From Myxococcus xanthus (GTDB lineage Bacteria > Myxococcota > Myxococcia > Myxococcales > Myxococcaceae), in the NCBI RefSeq assembly GCF_006402735.1, contig NZ_CP017174.1, positions 2,421,001 through 2,485,000 on the forward strand: a stretch of 64,000 nt of DNA, given 5' to 3'. This document shows positions 42,953 to 51,471 of this stretch, one piece after another; within the stretch, counting starts at the first letter, position 1; each line of letters begins with the position of its first letter. The notes under the pieces were generated by a model, which made no database searches, was not told the DNA's origin, and saw nothing but the letters and a program-made list of their open reading frames with translations. The translations under genes were made by a program, and so were the position numbers.

Positions 42953-43188
42953 ACAGATGACCCGCGGGCGCGACAGCAGATTCTTCAGCTCGTCGACGCA
43001 CTGGGCTTCGATGCCATCGACGCGGGCCCCTTGTCGGGGTCCTGGCGGCAGCAACAGGGCACGGCGGTGTACTGCACCGACCTCGACGCCGAGAATCCCC
43101 CAAAGGCCCTGGCCGCTGCCGACGCGACGAAGGTGGCCGAGGTCCGTCAGCAGAACGACCTGAGCGTCAAGGCCATGTTCAGCCGCTG
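42953..43188 (+). pseudogene. NADP/F420-dependent oxidoreductase C-terminal fragment
   Basis: The frame encodes DPRARQQILQLVDALGFDAI and DAGPLSGSWRQQQGTAVYCT, the usual C-terminus of NADPH:F420 oxidoreductase-like proteins, ending at 43188. A stop at 42950-42952 interrupts the frame upstream and the Rossmann half is missing. Confidence 0.5.
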
Positions 43189-43258
43189 AGGCGCCCGCGT
43201 TCAACGCGACCCGCGGACGGGCTCGTAGGCCACGCGTCGCCCCTGGAAGTGAGGCGGC

Positions 43259-43531
43259 TCAGGCGCGCGTGGCTTCGGCGATGCAGCGGGCGGCTTCGGC
43301 CGCGTCGCATCCGTTGAGCCCGGCGCCCCACGCGGCGTTGGCTTCCAGGAGCGCCCAGCCCCGGCCCTCCACCCAGGCCGCGTCCAGCACGCACGTGCGA
43401 GGCAGCATGGGCGCCCCCGCCGTGGTGGCGAGGAGCGCCCGTGCCTCTGATCCCAACGTCACGACTTCCGAGGACAGCACGGGCGTCTCCGGCGAGAGGC
43501 CCCGGCACTCCGCCGTGAGCGGCTCCGGTCC
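43259..43531 (-). pseudogene. ATP-grasp-type protein, C-terminal fragment
   Basis: The frame from ~43531 encodes VTLGSEARALLATTAG and CVLDAAWVEGRGWALLEANA, then AWGAGLNGCDAAEAARCIAE, matching the end of ATP-grasp proteins (Glu-Ala-Asn/Asp motif followed by WG). The ATP-binding N-terminal part is missing; the frame is closed upstream by a stop. Confidence 0.42.
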
Positions 43532-43600
43532 GCTCTACACTGCTCTCCGCGCGTGTGTCCCAGGTGGTGCGGGCCTACAACGCCTGACCCAGGGCGCGCG

Positions 43601-44911
43601 TCACGGCGCGAACTGTTCGACCGAAGGCGCGTGCGAAATGCGGATGGCTGGGATGTCCAAGACATCATCCTGCTTCACGCGGGTCCCCACGGTGACCTGG
43701 TAGGGCGGTTCATCCATCACGGGGGCACGCCCGTAGACGACGAAGTACTTGTCGTTGGCATAGGCCACGTTGCCGGACACGAGCTGGCGAGCCGCCGCGC
43801 CCCGGGAGATGGCGAAGCCGTGGCGGTCACGGACGTCCCCGTTCAGCTTCACCCGGGCGCCACGGACGCGGCCGGTGTCGGCCGTCAGCGCGCTCCAGGT
43901 GACGAGCACCTGGTGGCCCTCGGAGGCGACCTTGGGCGTGATGTCGTTCGTGTTCGAGGTGGCGATGGGGATGCCGCTGGGGTCCAGGACGTTCGCCGTC
44001 CCGTCCTTCACTCGGGCGCCGTAGATGTCGGCGGTGCCATTGCGTGCGTCGCTCCATGCGACGAAGAAGCCCTGCTTCGTCGCCGTCACCGCCGAGAAGT
44101 TCTGATTGCCCGGCGCAGCGGAGATGACGAAGCCGTCCGGGTCGAGCACCGCGCCCGTGCGCCGGATTCTCGCGGCGAAGATGTCCTGGCCGCCGAAACG
44201 AGAGTCCGTCCATGTCGCCAGGTACCGGTCATGGGACCAGGCCACCGCGACGCCATAGGAGTTGATGGCAGACAGCTGGTTGGAGATGAAGACCTCCTGG
44301 ACGTCGAAGCCCGGCTTCGCCGTGTTCAGGGTGATGCCGCGGACCGCGCCAGTGGCGGTTCCGCCGAAGCCAATCCACGCCACCAGGCACTTGCGGTCGT
44401 GGCAGGCGATGCCCGGGGAGCCCGCGGGCTGGTGGTCGGTGGGTGTGAAGAGCGTGACCGGCGGGCCGTCCAGTGTCCCGTTCCGGTTGACACGCGTCAG
44501 GAAGATGGAGCTGTCTCCGGTCCAGACGACGAGGAACTGCCGGCCATCGAACGCGGTCGCATGGAAGTAGGCGTCGGGTCGAAGCCCGGGGTTGAGGGGG
44601 ATGGCATCCGGGTCCAGCAACCGGCCATTCTTCGAGACGCGCGCGGCGTAGAAGCGGCCGGGGCGGCCGTCGGACCAGGCCACGAAGAACTGGTTTCCGT
44701 CCTCGGCCACCTGGGCATCCGTCGAGAAGGTCGGTGTCGACCAGTTCGGGTAGGGCCCCTGGTTCCCCGGACCATGAAGCCCGGCCTCGACGTCCTCTTG
44801 CGAAGAAGCGTTGTCCTCGAACAGCTCCGCTTCACCGCCGCACGCCAGGGTGAGTAGCCCCCCGAGGAGCAACGCGCCCCAGCCACGAGTTTGCTTTGAC
44901 AGTCCACGCAT
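43601..44911 (-). CDS. Lipoprotein with repeated propeller-like units
   Basis: A 436-residue protein: signal peptide with lipobox (MRGLSKQTRGWGALLLGGLL, then TLACGG). The rest contains repeated units with the pattern FxVxWxDxR (FFVAWSDGRPGRFYAARVSK, FLVVWTGDSSIFLTRVNRNG, YLATWTDSRFGGQDIFAARI, FFVAWSDARNGTADIYGARV), ~55-60 residues apart, likely a beta-propeller. Such proteins in myxobacteria are surface lipoproteins of unknown function. ATG 44911 gives the signal peptide. Monocistronic by spacing. Confidence 0.75.
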   Translation of the reverse strand: MRGLSKQTRGWGALLLGGLLTLACGGEAELFEDNASSQEDVEAGLHGPGNQGPYPNWSTPTFSTDAQVAEDGNQFFVAWSDGRPGRFYAARVSKNGRLLDPDAIPLNPGLRPDAYFHATAFDGRQFLVVWTGDSSIFLTRVNRNGTLDGPPVTLFTPTDHQPAGSPGIACHDRKCLVAWIGFGGTATGAVRGITLNTAKPGFDVQEVFISNQLSAINSYGVAVAWSHDRYLATWTDSRFGGQDIFAARIRRTGAVLDPDGFVISAAPGNQNFSAVTATKQGFFVAWSDARNGTADIYGARVKDGTANVLDPSGIPIATSNTNDITPKVASEGHQVLVTWSALTADTGRVRGARVKLNGDVRDRHGFAISRGAAARQLVSGNVAYANDKYFVVYGRAPVMDEPPYQVTVGTRVKQDDVLDIPAIRISHAPSVEQFAP

Positions 44912-45147
44912 GAATTGCCCCCTTGCAACATCAGTCCGGCGGCAGGGTCCACGGCGGGGGCGGGTGGTCGCAACGCGGTATCCATGCTGAAGCTGGCGAA
45001 TGGACAGACGCTGGACGCATCCACGCGTGCTTCGTCGCACCTTGAACGAACGCCTGAAACCGTGGCCCATGGCATGGCGGCCGGAGAAGAGCGCGGGTGA
45101 GGGGACAGGTTGCTCGAAGGCCGGTGTTGCTCTGGAGCCAACCGCGT

Positions 45148-45515
45148 TCAAGGAGGCGGACCTGATTTTCCGGGTGGTGTCGCGCAGGGATGGGAAGAAG
45201 CCGATTGTTCTGACGACCAATCTCCCGTTTTCGGAATGGACGACCATCTTCCCCAGCGCCGAGTGCGCCATCGCCCACATCGACCGCGTCATTCACCACG
45301 CGAGCATCATCAGCATCGAGGGTGACAGCTACCGCCGGCGCGTAGCCGATGCGTCTCGCGCCGAGCGCAAGGCCAAGAAGGGCTGGATTCCTCCGCTACC
45401 GGCCGGTCCTGCTCTCCCGCTGCGTTTTCTCGGACCCGACGGTAGTTACGCGGCTATCGCATCGACGTCTACGACTCCACTGCGTGTTCCGGGGCATGTC
45501 GAGCACCTGCGGTGA
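45148..45515 (+). pseudogene. IS21 IstB C-terminal remnant
   Basis: Encodes ADLIFRVVSRRDGKKPIVLT and TNLPFSEWTTIFPSAECAIA, then HIDRVIHHASIISIEGDSYR, the end of IstB ATPases. The ATP-binding N-terminal part is absent. The coding pattern fades after ~45391 although the frame stays open to 45515. Confidence 0.65.
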
Positions 45516-45584
45516 GGAGGGGCGCGACAGGCGCCATGACGGCGCCGGGCAGCAGCAGGCCACTGCGCCTCCGATTCGGAGGAG

Positions 45585-45930
45585 ATGGCGGCACAGAGGC
45601 TGTCCATGCGGGAGTTGAGAGAGCTGTTCCGGTTGAGGTTCGAAGCGAAGCTGACGACGCGGTCGATTGCGGCGAGCCTGGGCATCGGCAATGGCACGGT
45701 GTGCGACTCCCTGGGGCGGGCGGCCGCTGCCACTGGAACTGGACGATGACGTGGCGCTGGCGGCGCTGCTGTTCCCCGAGGACGCGAAGGTGCTGGCGGA
45801 GCGTCCGGAGCAGGACTGGGCGCGCGTGCATGCGGAACTGAAGAAGAAGGGCGTCACCCAACTGCTGCTGTGGCAGGCGTACCTGGAGGCGGTGCCGGGC
45901 GGCTACCAGTTCAGCCGCTTCTGCTTTGGC
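45585..45930 (+). pseudogene. IS21 IstA N-terminal remnant, frameshifted
   Basis: ATG 45585 (GGAGG upstream) opens RLSMRELRELFRLRFEAKLT and TRSIAASLGIGNGTVCDSLG, the IstA helix-turn-helix; after a shift near 45715 it continues with RPLPLELDDDVALAALLFPE and KKKGVTQLLLWQAYLEAVPG and stops matching near 45930. A sequence GTTCCGGGGCATGTCGAGCA at 45486-45505 resembles the terminal repeat of the other IS21 copy. The DDE core is missing. Confidence 0.68.
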
Positions 45931-46310
45931 TCGGTGTTACGGACAGCCCACCCTCATTCAGAGGAGTGAACGGCCACTCGTACGGGTAAGCGGAGCACAG
46001 GGAACGAGGCGCTTGCTCAGCGCACGAAGAGTGGCCCAATGGAGGGGCAGGAGGGCGAGGAGCGCGCAGTCCGCCACAGGGCTTGGCTGCGTCGAGGGCT
46101 TTGGAGGGTGAACGAGGTCTTCTGCGCTGGATTCGCTGGCCCCCGGGAAGTCTGCGCCGACTTTCGTCGGGCTTGCAGAATGGTCTCAGTAGTTTGGGCG
46201 CTCGAAAGGCCGCGAGCCAATATTCCGGGTGGCGCGTCCTGAACTGAGTGTCAAGACTTGGCCTGATGGGGAGCCCCGGTTTGAATCTTGACGGGCTCTC
46301 AGGGGGAACC
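45931..46310. other. Upstream region of the patatin gene
   Basis: No gene recognised in about 380 bases. It holds the inverted repeat at 46250-46292 and the ribosome-binding site AGGGGG at 46301-46306. Confidence 0.4.
46250..46292 (+). promoter_or_regulatory. Inverted repeat upstream of the patatin gene
   Basis: GTCAAGA (46250-46256) and TCTTGAC (46286-46292) are 29 bases apart and 19 bases before the start codon. TCTTGAC could also contain a -35 TTGAC. A regulator site or RNA stem is possible; it is short. Confidence 0.3.
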
Positions 46311-48452
46311 ATGACCCTGGCAATACCTACAACTGCAAGCAAGAGCCATTTCGAGAATACCGCGTACCAAAACCCTCATGATGAGTGTGACCTCATCATG
46401 AAAGGAGGTGTCACCAGCGGTGTCGTCTATCCACCGGCAATCCTGGAGTTGGCGCGGCAGTATCGCTTCCGTTCGCTGGGAGGGACTTCTGCCGGCGCTA
46501 TCGCTGCTGCCGCAGCTGCCGCCGCCGAGTATGGCCGAGAGAAGAATTCACGCCCAGACGTAGGGTTCGCCGGTTTGCGCAGCATGATGGAGCAGCTTCA
46601 GCAAGCAGGATTCCTCCTCCATCTTTTCCAGCCGGCCCCTCAAGCGCGCAAGTTGTTCGATGCCGTTGTCGCGACAATCACCGCTTTCAATGAGCCTGGG
46701 GAGAAGCGACAGATACTTCAATGGATGGAGTTGGTGCGAAAGGTTCTTCAGGGGCCCGACGTGGCAGCGCAGCGAGGCATACTGCCCATTAGAGCAGTTC
46801 GTCAGTCCCTTGCATTGATGGCATGGCCCGTTGCGACCATGGCACGTTGGGCCTCACGTCCCGTGAAGACGCTGGCAATGGGATCATCGCTTTGGTCTTT
46901 GGCCGGCGTGATGCGGAGGGGACTCGACATCTGGCAGTCACTCAAGGGTGGGGTTGCGTATGTGAGAGCCAAGGACGAAAGCTTCTTCGCCCTTTGTACA
47001 GGAATGGATGTCTCGTCCGAGAGCAAGGCCCCGAAGTACCCGGCACTGACTCCCTGGCTGCACGAGCACATCCAGAAGCTCGCGGGACTCGACAGCGATG
47101 ACGTCCTGACTCTTGGCCGGTTACGGGAAAAGAAAGATGACAAGGGCAAGGCTGTTGGCATCGACTTTCGTATGGTGACAACGAATCTGAGTCAGCGTCA
47201 GCCCTATACGTTGCACGGCGAAGACGCGGACGCATCGAGCAGGCGAGTCGTGCACCCGGAAGAACTGGACGCTGGGTATCTCTTTTGTGCCGACGACATG
47301 CGTCGCCTCTTCCCCCTTGAGGTGGTGCGATATCTCAAAAATTGGATGGATGTGAGAACGTATCCGCTCAACAAGACTCAAAGTGAGCGAACCAAGGCCG
47401 CTTTCGAAAACTTCGACTTGGAGAAGGCGCGGGACAAAGGCTTCTATCCGTTCCCTGCAGGTAACGCGCTGCCCGTCGTGGTTGCCACGAGGATGAGTCT
47501 CAGTTTCCCTTTGCTCCTCAGTGCGGTACGTCTCTACACCATCAGGCATAGTGTTTTTCAGATGCGAGAGACGTTGAGCAAAGGGAAAAGGCCCTATGTG
47601 CTGCGGGTGAAGGATGCTGGTGCTGAGAAGAGCGACCTGCTGGAGAACTGGTTTAGTGATGGAGGGATTTCGAGTAATTTCCCCATTCACATGTTTGATG
47701 ACTGGTTGCCTCAACGTCCGACGTTTGGGATTAATCTGGCGGACTCGCAGATGCCCACGAACATCACTGGGCCCAGGGAGGCGTCCATTCATCGGGGGAG
47801 TGATGATGTCTTTCTGGCACAGCCCCGATGTGTCCTCACGCCTCATGTCTACCCGCTTACGTGGTTGCGTGAGTTTCTAGGGGCAATCTTCGATACCGCA
47901 CAGAATTATCGTGACAATACGCAAGCCCGCCTGCCTAGTTACAGAGAGCGGGTGGCTCACGTCCGCCTGGCGGATGGGGAGGGGGGACTCAATCTGAACA
48001 TGGGGGTGGGCACCATCCAGACCATTGCCGAGAAGGGTGGTCGTGCCGCGGAAAGATTGCGGCGTGAGTTTGGATTCGATGAACACCGCTGGGTGCGCCT
48101 GCTCGTGTTGCTCGGACGATTGGAGGAGGAATTCTTCCGTCTGCGAGAACGATACGAGAATGAGTCAAAGAATGGGAACTGGCGTCAGGAGTTGCTGCGC
48201 CAGTACGCGGCGCTCTTGGCAATGTCTCAGGAAAACGGGCGAGGGTGGTACCGTGTCCCGCAGGAAGCGCGGTGGCCACGATGGCGCAAAGAGGCGATAC
48301 AGCGCATCGAGGCCCTGACCGTGCTCATCGATAAATGGACCTCCGGAAATACAACCGGAATTCCGTACGCACGAAATGAGCGGAAGCGGTATTTCTTCGC
48401 GTACGATGAGCCCATGCCCGAGAGCATCCTGCGTGTGACGCCCGAGCACTGA
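46311..48452 (+). CDS. Patatin-like phospholipase, large
   Basis: A 713-residue protein with the patatin catalytic pattern: oxyanion loop GGVTSG at residues 32-37, nucleophile elbow GTSAG at 58-62 with Ser60, and the catalytic Asp in FSDGGISSNFPI near residue 450. The large insert between them has hydrophobic stretches (LALMAWPVATMARWA, LAMGSSLWSLAGV) that may contact membranes. Family members hydrolyse phospholipids or act as lipases; many bacterial ones are toxins or defence effectors. AGGGGG is 5 bases before ATG 46311. GC is visibly lower than in neighbours, suggesting transfer. No nucleotide cyclase, T6SS or CBASS gene is beside it. Confidence 0.85.
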   Translation: MTLAIPTTASKSHFENTAYQNPHDECDLIMKGGVTSGVVYPPAILELARQYRFRSLGGTSAGAIAAAAAAAAEYGREKNSRPDVGFAGLRSMMEQLQQAGFLLHLFQPAPQARKLFDAVVATITAFNEPGEKRQILQWMELVRKVLQGPDVAAQRGILPIRAVRQSLALMAWPVATMARWASRPVKTLAMGSSLWSLAGVMRRGLDIWQSLKGGVAYVRAKDESFFALCTGMDVSSESKAPKYPALTPWLHEHIQKLAGLDSDDVLTLGRLREKKDDKGKAVGIDFRMVTTNLSQRQPYTLHGEDADASSRRVVHPEELDAGYLFCADDMRRLFPLEVVRYLKNWMDVRTYPLNKTQSERTKAAFENFDLEKARDKGFYPFPAGNALPVVVATRMSLSFPLLLSAVRLYTIRHSVFQMRETLSKGKRPYVLRVKDAGAEKSDLLENWFSDGGISSNFPIHMFDDWLPQRPTFGINLADSQMPTNITGPREASIHRGSDDVFLAQPRCVLTPHVYPLTWLREFLGAIFDTAQNYRDNTQARLPSYRERVAHVRLADGEGGLNLNMGVGTIQTIAEKGGRAAERLRREFGFDEHRWVRLLVLLGRLEEEFFRLRERYENESKNGNWRQELLRQYAALLAMSQENGRGWYRVPQEARWPRWRKEAIQRIEALTVLIDKWTSGNTTGIPYARNERKRYFFAYDEPMPESILRVTPEH

Positions 48453-48713
48453 TTGACATCGACCTTGGCTGCGGCGAGGCCTCACGTTGCAGTCAACGCA
48501 CGGGCGTCCCACGGTTGTGATCTGGCCCCCGTTCTTTGGGCCACGAGTTACGAGAGTCCTGCGGTGCTGCTGATGCCGTGCTCGGGGGATGATGCGGCGG
48601 GGCCGGCATGGGCACCTCGTGGATTGAATGTCAAAGTGGGGGCTCTGACCTCATGCGCTGCCCGGTTCCACCATTGGCTTCGCCATCGCCCGGCATTTCA
48701 GAGGCTTGCCCTC

Positions 48714-49565
48714 ATGGTCCCATCCATCACAATCCAGGCCCTGGAGGACTTCCCTTCGCAGCTCGAAGCGCACTACGCCGCCATCCCGGAGGACTTCAGG
48801 CATTGGGCCCCCCCTTCGTGGGACGGCGTGCCCAGTGCGCCTTTGACCGCCATCGAGCAGGTCTGGCACGTGCGGGACATCGAGATTCTGGGCTACCACG
48901 TTCGCCTGCGTCGCACGCGGGACGAATGGAATCCAACGCTGGCGTCGCCGGATACCGATACCCTGGCCAGGGAGCGCGCCTACGGCAGCCGGCCCGCGGA
49001 CCTCGCGCTGGCGGAGTTCCGGGAGGCCTGTGCGCAGACGGTGGCGCTCATCGCGAGCCTGTCGCCCGAGCAGCTCCATCGCACCGCTGTGTTCGAGGGC
49101 GACGGTCCACTGTCGCTGCAAAGCCTGGTGCACAATCTGTGCAGCCGCGATCAGCAGCACCTTGCGCACCTGGGTGCGGTAGCTCCCGCACCCCGCGCTC
49201 AGACGGGCCACACCTCAAGACGGCAATTGGTCCCTCACCAACTCGCGGACGCTGCGGAGCTTGTCCGGGTTGCGGGTGACGTAGATGGCAACGACGCGGC
49301 CATCTTCGATGCCCAGGGCGGTCGTCTGGAGCGTGCCGTCCTTCTCCAGGGTGACGAAGGCGGGCAGTCCGTCGATGAATCCCTCGTGCACCAGTTGCGA
49401 GTAGTTCACGCCCCTGATGCGCAGCAATCCCTCGAAGAGGCGCAGCGTCTTCTCCTGCCCGTAGATGGGGTTGAGGGCCGCCTTCACCTTGCCGCCACCG
49501 TCGGAGTACACGACGACGTCCTGGGCCAGGAGCGCCTGGAGCGCGCCCATGTCCCCGCTTCGTGA
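48714..49565 (+). CDS. DinB-family protein, probable frameshift near its end
   Basis: From ATG 48714 (GAGG 13 bases upstream): AIPEDFRHWAPPSWDGVPSA, TAIEQVWHVRDIEILGYHVR, ECAQTVALIASLSPEQLH-like helices and SLVHNLCSRDQQHLAHLGAV, fitting the DinB four-helix bundle with metal-binding His residues (H in EQVWHVRD and DQQHLAHL). Family members are thiol-dependent enzymes or of unknown role. The homology ends near 49170; the rest of the open frame is antisense to the sigma-factor gene. A one-base shift there would stop the protein at about 49181, so the true end is probably near 49180. Confidence 0.58.
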   Translation: MVPSITIQALEDFPSQLEAHYAAIPEDFRHWAPPSWDGVPSAPLTAIEQVWHVRDIEILGYHVRLRRTRDEWNPTLASPDTDTLARERAYGSRPADLALAEFREACAQTVALIASLSPEQLHRTAVFEGDGPLSLQSLVHNLCSRDQQHLAHLGAVAPAPRAQTGHTSRRQLVPHQLADAAELVRVAGDVDGNDAAIFDAQGGRLERAVLLQGDEGGQSVDESLVHQLRVVHAPDAQQSLEEAQRLLLPVDGVEGRLHLAATVGVHDDVLGQERLERAHVPAS

Positions 49566-50081
49566 CGCGGCGTAGAAGGCCGAGGCCAGCTCATGGCCCT
49601 TCGCCTCCGACACGGGGAAGCGGGGCCGAGCCTCGCGCACGTGAGCCCTCGCGCGGCTGGCGAGCTGGCGGCAGGCGGCCGGGTCCCGGTCGATGGCCTT
49701 CGCCACCTCCTCGAAGTCCATGCCGAACACGTCGTGCAGGAGGAAGGCGGCTCGCTCCAGAGGGGACAGTCGCTCCAGGGCCATCATCAGGGTCAGCGTC
49801 AAGTCATCACTCTCCACCGCATCGACGATGGGCTCCGGAAGCCAGGTGCCCACGTATTCCTCGCGGCGTACGCGGGCGGACTTCAGGACATCCAGACACA
49901 ACCGCGTCACCGTGCGGACAAGCACGGCCTCGGCGTCGCGCACGGCGGTGCGGTCGGTCTGGTGCCAGCGCAAGTACGCCTCCTGCACCACGTCTTCTGC
50001 CTCCGCGACGATGCCCAGCATCCGGTAGGCGATGCGGAGCAAGCGGGGGCGCAGTGGGTCGAAGGCGTCAGCGGGATTCAC
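49215..50081 (-). CDS. ECF41-type RNA polymerase sigma factor with SnoaL-like C-terminal domain
   Basis: A 288-residue ECF sigma factor. Sigma2 region (AYRMLGIVAEAEDVVQEAYL), sigma4 region (LERLSPLERAAFLLHDVFGM, DPAACRQLASRARAHV), then a ~100-residue SnoaL_2-like extension containing the ECF41 signatures SDGGGKVKAALNP (DGGGK) and TRNPDKL (NPDKL) that control activity. ECF41 genes are next to a carboxymuconolactone decarboxylase, oxidoreductase or epimerase gene; here the decarboxylase gene ends one base before this start. Regulated probably by the promoter at 50600-50627. Physiological signal unknown. Confidence 0.93.
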   Translation of the reverse strand: MNPADAFDPLRPRLLRIAYRMLGIVAEAEDVVQEAYLRWHQTDRTAVRDAEAVLVRTVTRLCLDVLKSARVRREEYVGTWLPEPIVDAVESDDLTLTLMMALERLSPLERAAFLLHDVFGMDFEEVAKAIDRDPAACRQLASRARAHVREARPRFPVSEAKGHELASAFYAASRSGDMGALQALLAQDVVVYSDGGGKVKAALNPIYGQEKTLRLFEGLLRIRGVNYSQLVHEGFIDGLPAFVTLEKDGTLQTTALGIEDGRVVAIYVTRNPDKLRSVRELVRDQLPS

Positions 50082-50082
50082 G

Positions 50083-50547
50083 TCAGGCGGCCTCGGTGCG
50101 GGGAGCGGTGACGGGGTGAATGGAGCGGAACCCCACGGCGATGCGGTTCCAGGTGTTGATCATCCCGATGAGCAGGGTGAGGTGCACGATTTCCTGCTCC
50201 GAGAAGTGCGGCTTGAGGGCAGCGTAGTCCTCATCGGGCGCGTGCGTCTGGGAGACGTGCGTCAGGGCCTCCGTCCAGGCCAGGGCCGCTCGCTCGCGCT
50301 CGGTGTACAGAGGCGACTCGCGCCAAGCGTCCAACAGGTAGATGCGCTCCTCGGTCTCCCCATGCGCGCGGGCGTCCCGGGTGTGCATGTGGATGCAGAA
50401 CGCGCAGCCGTTGATCTGCGAGGCGCGGATCTTCACGAACTCCAGGATGCTCTTCTCCAGGCCCAACTCCAGCAGCTTCTGGCCATAATCGAGTGTCAGC
50501 TTCATCGCATCGGGGGCGGCGGCGTACGGGTTCAGCCGGGACTTCAT
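50083..50547 (-). CDS. Carboxymuconolactone decarboxylase family protein
   Basis: A 154-residue AhpD-like protein: MKSRLNPYAAAPDAMKLTLD, then KIRASQINGCAFCIHMHTRD with the redox CxxC pair (C48, C51) and His, and EALTHVSQTHAPDEDYAALK; small all-helical thiol reductase/peroxidase-like enzymes. AGGAG 8 bases before ATG 50547. It is the first gene of the ECF41 operon, one base from the sigma-factor start, and is the expected ECF41 target gene. Cytosolic; the oxidant or substrate is unknown. Confidence 0.9.
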   Translation of the reverse strand: MKSRLNPYAAAPDAMKLTLDYGQKLLELGLEKSILEFVKIRASQINGCAFCIHMHTRDARAHGETEERIYLLDAWRESPLYTERERAALAWTEALTHVSQTHAPDEDYAALKPHFSEQEIVHLTLLIGMINTWNRIAVGFRSIHPVTAPRTEAA

Positions 50548-50599
50548 GGGCGGCTCCTGAGTGTCGGGCAGGGCGAAAGTGCCTGCGTTCAACTTCAGG

Positions 50600-50627
50600 A
50601 CGACGCAGCCGGGGCCGCATGTGACAT
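50600..50627 (-). promoter_or_regulatory. ECF41-type promoter upstream of the decarboxylase/sigma operon
   Basis: On the minus strand TGTCACA (50627-50621) is followed after 17 bases by CGTC (50603-50600), matching the ECF41 promoter consensus (TGTCACA, spacer ~16, CGTC) and located ~55 bases before the start at 50547. It suggests autoregulation. An overlapping CGTC at 14 bases is also present. Confidence 0.6.
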
Positions 50628-50675
50628 GGCCTTTTCCGGCCGATTTATTCGCCCTACCGTTCCCGGGGCGAGGAA

Positions 50676-51386
50676 TCAGTCGAGCCCCGTCTTGCCCACC
50701 GCCCAGTAGGCCTTCACCTTCGGCGTGGCGCGGTCGCCGTCGCCGCGCAAGCGGGCGCGCAGGGCCTGGATCGACTGCGCCCGGCCCGTCATCACCAGCG
50801 CCGCCCCGGGCTTCGCGCCCATCGCCTCTCGCAGCCGTTCATGGAGGCGGGCCAGGTGGGCGTCCCCAGGCTCGCGCGCCACGGACTGGCCTTCGAAGCC
50901 CATCTCACGAAGCACGGGGGCGCACGCGTCAGGCGCCGTCACCTCGAAGAGCGGCGTGACGTCCCGCCTCGCCGCCGTTCGGAATGCGTACGCCACCGCG
51001 AAGGACGTCTCGTCGCCGAACAGCACCACCGGCGCGTCTCCGGCCTCCAGGGACAGCGAGCGCCGGGGGCCGAAGAACTGGACGGTGTCGCCCACCTTCA
51101 CGTCGCGGCCCCAGCTCGCACCCGGGCTGTCGCCGTGCAGGTACACGAGGAAGGAGGTGGCACCCCGTTCCTCGTCCCAGGACTGCGGCGTGTACGTACG
51201 CATGCCCAGCCCTGGCAGGAAGACCTGCACCTTGTCGCCAGGGGTCCAGCCCTGTCCCTTCAACGCGGGCCCCTCGCAGTCAATCTGCCGGAAGACGCGC
51301 GAGCGCTCGTGGACCTGCGTCACACGGCTGTCGGTGAAGAGGAAACGCCCCAGGACACTTCCCAGCAAGGCCTTCGCGGATGCCAT
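50676..51386 (-). CDS. Siderophore-interacting protein (FAD-binding)
   Basis: A 236-residue protein with the SIP/ViuB pattern: GPALKGQGWTPGDKVQVFLP and MRTYTPQSWDEERG (FAD-binding RxYT), a GDTVQFFGPRRSLSLEAGDA segment and VVLFGDETSFAVAYAFRTAA before the NAD(P)H-binding C-terminal part. Such proteins reduce ferric siderophores to release iron in the cytoplasm. GGGAGG 6-9 bases before ATG 51386. No siderophore transport genes are next to it, so its substrate is open. Confidence 0.85.
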   Translation of the reverse strand: MASAKALLGSVLGRFLFTDSRVTQVHERSRVFRQIDCEGPALKGQGWTPGDKVQVFLPGLGMRTYTPQSWDEERGATSFLVYLHGDSPGASWGRDVKVGDTVQFFGPRRSLSLEAGDAPVVLFGDETSFAVAYAFRTAARRDVTPLFEVTAPDACAPVLREMGFEGQSVAREPGDAHLARLHERLREAMGAKPGAALVMTGRAQSIQALRARLRGDGDRATPKVKAYWAVGKTGLD

Positions 51387-51471
51387 TGGCACCTCCCTCC
51401 CGGCTTCCTTATGCGCCCCTCCTGTCCGGGGCTCGTGAAGTTGCGTGAAGCCGTCCCCGTGGTGCGAAAGC

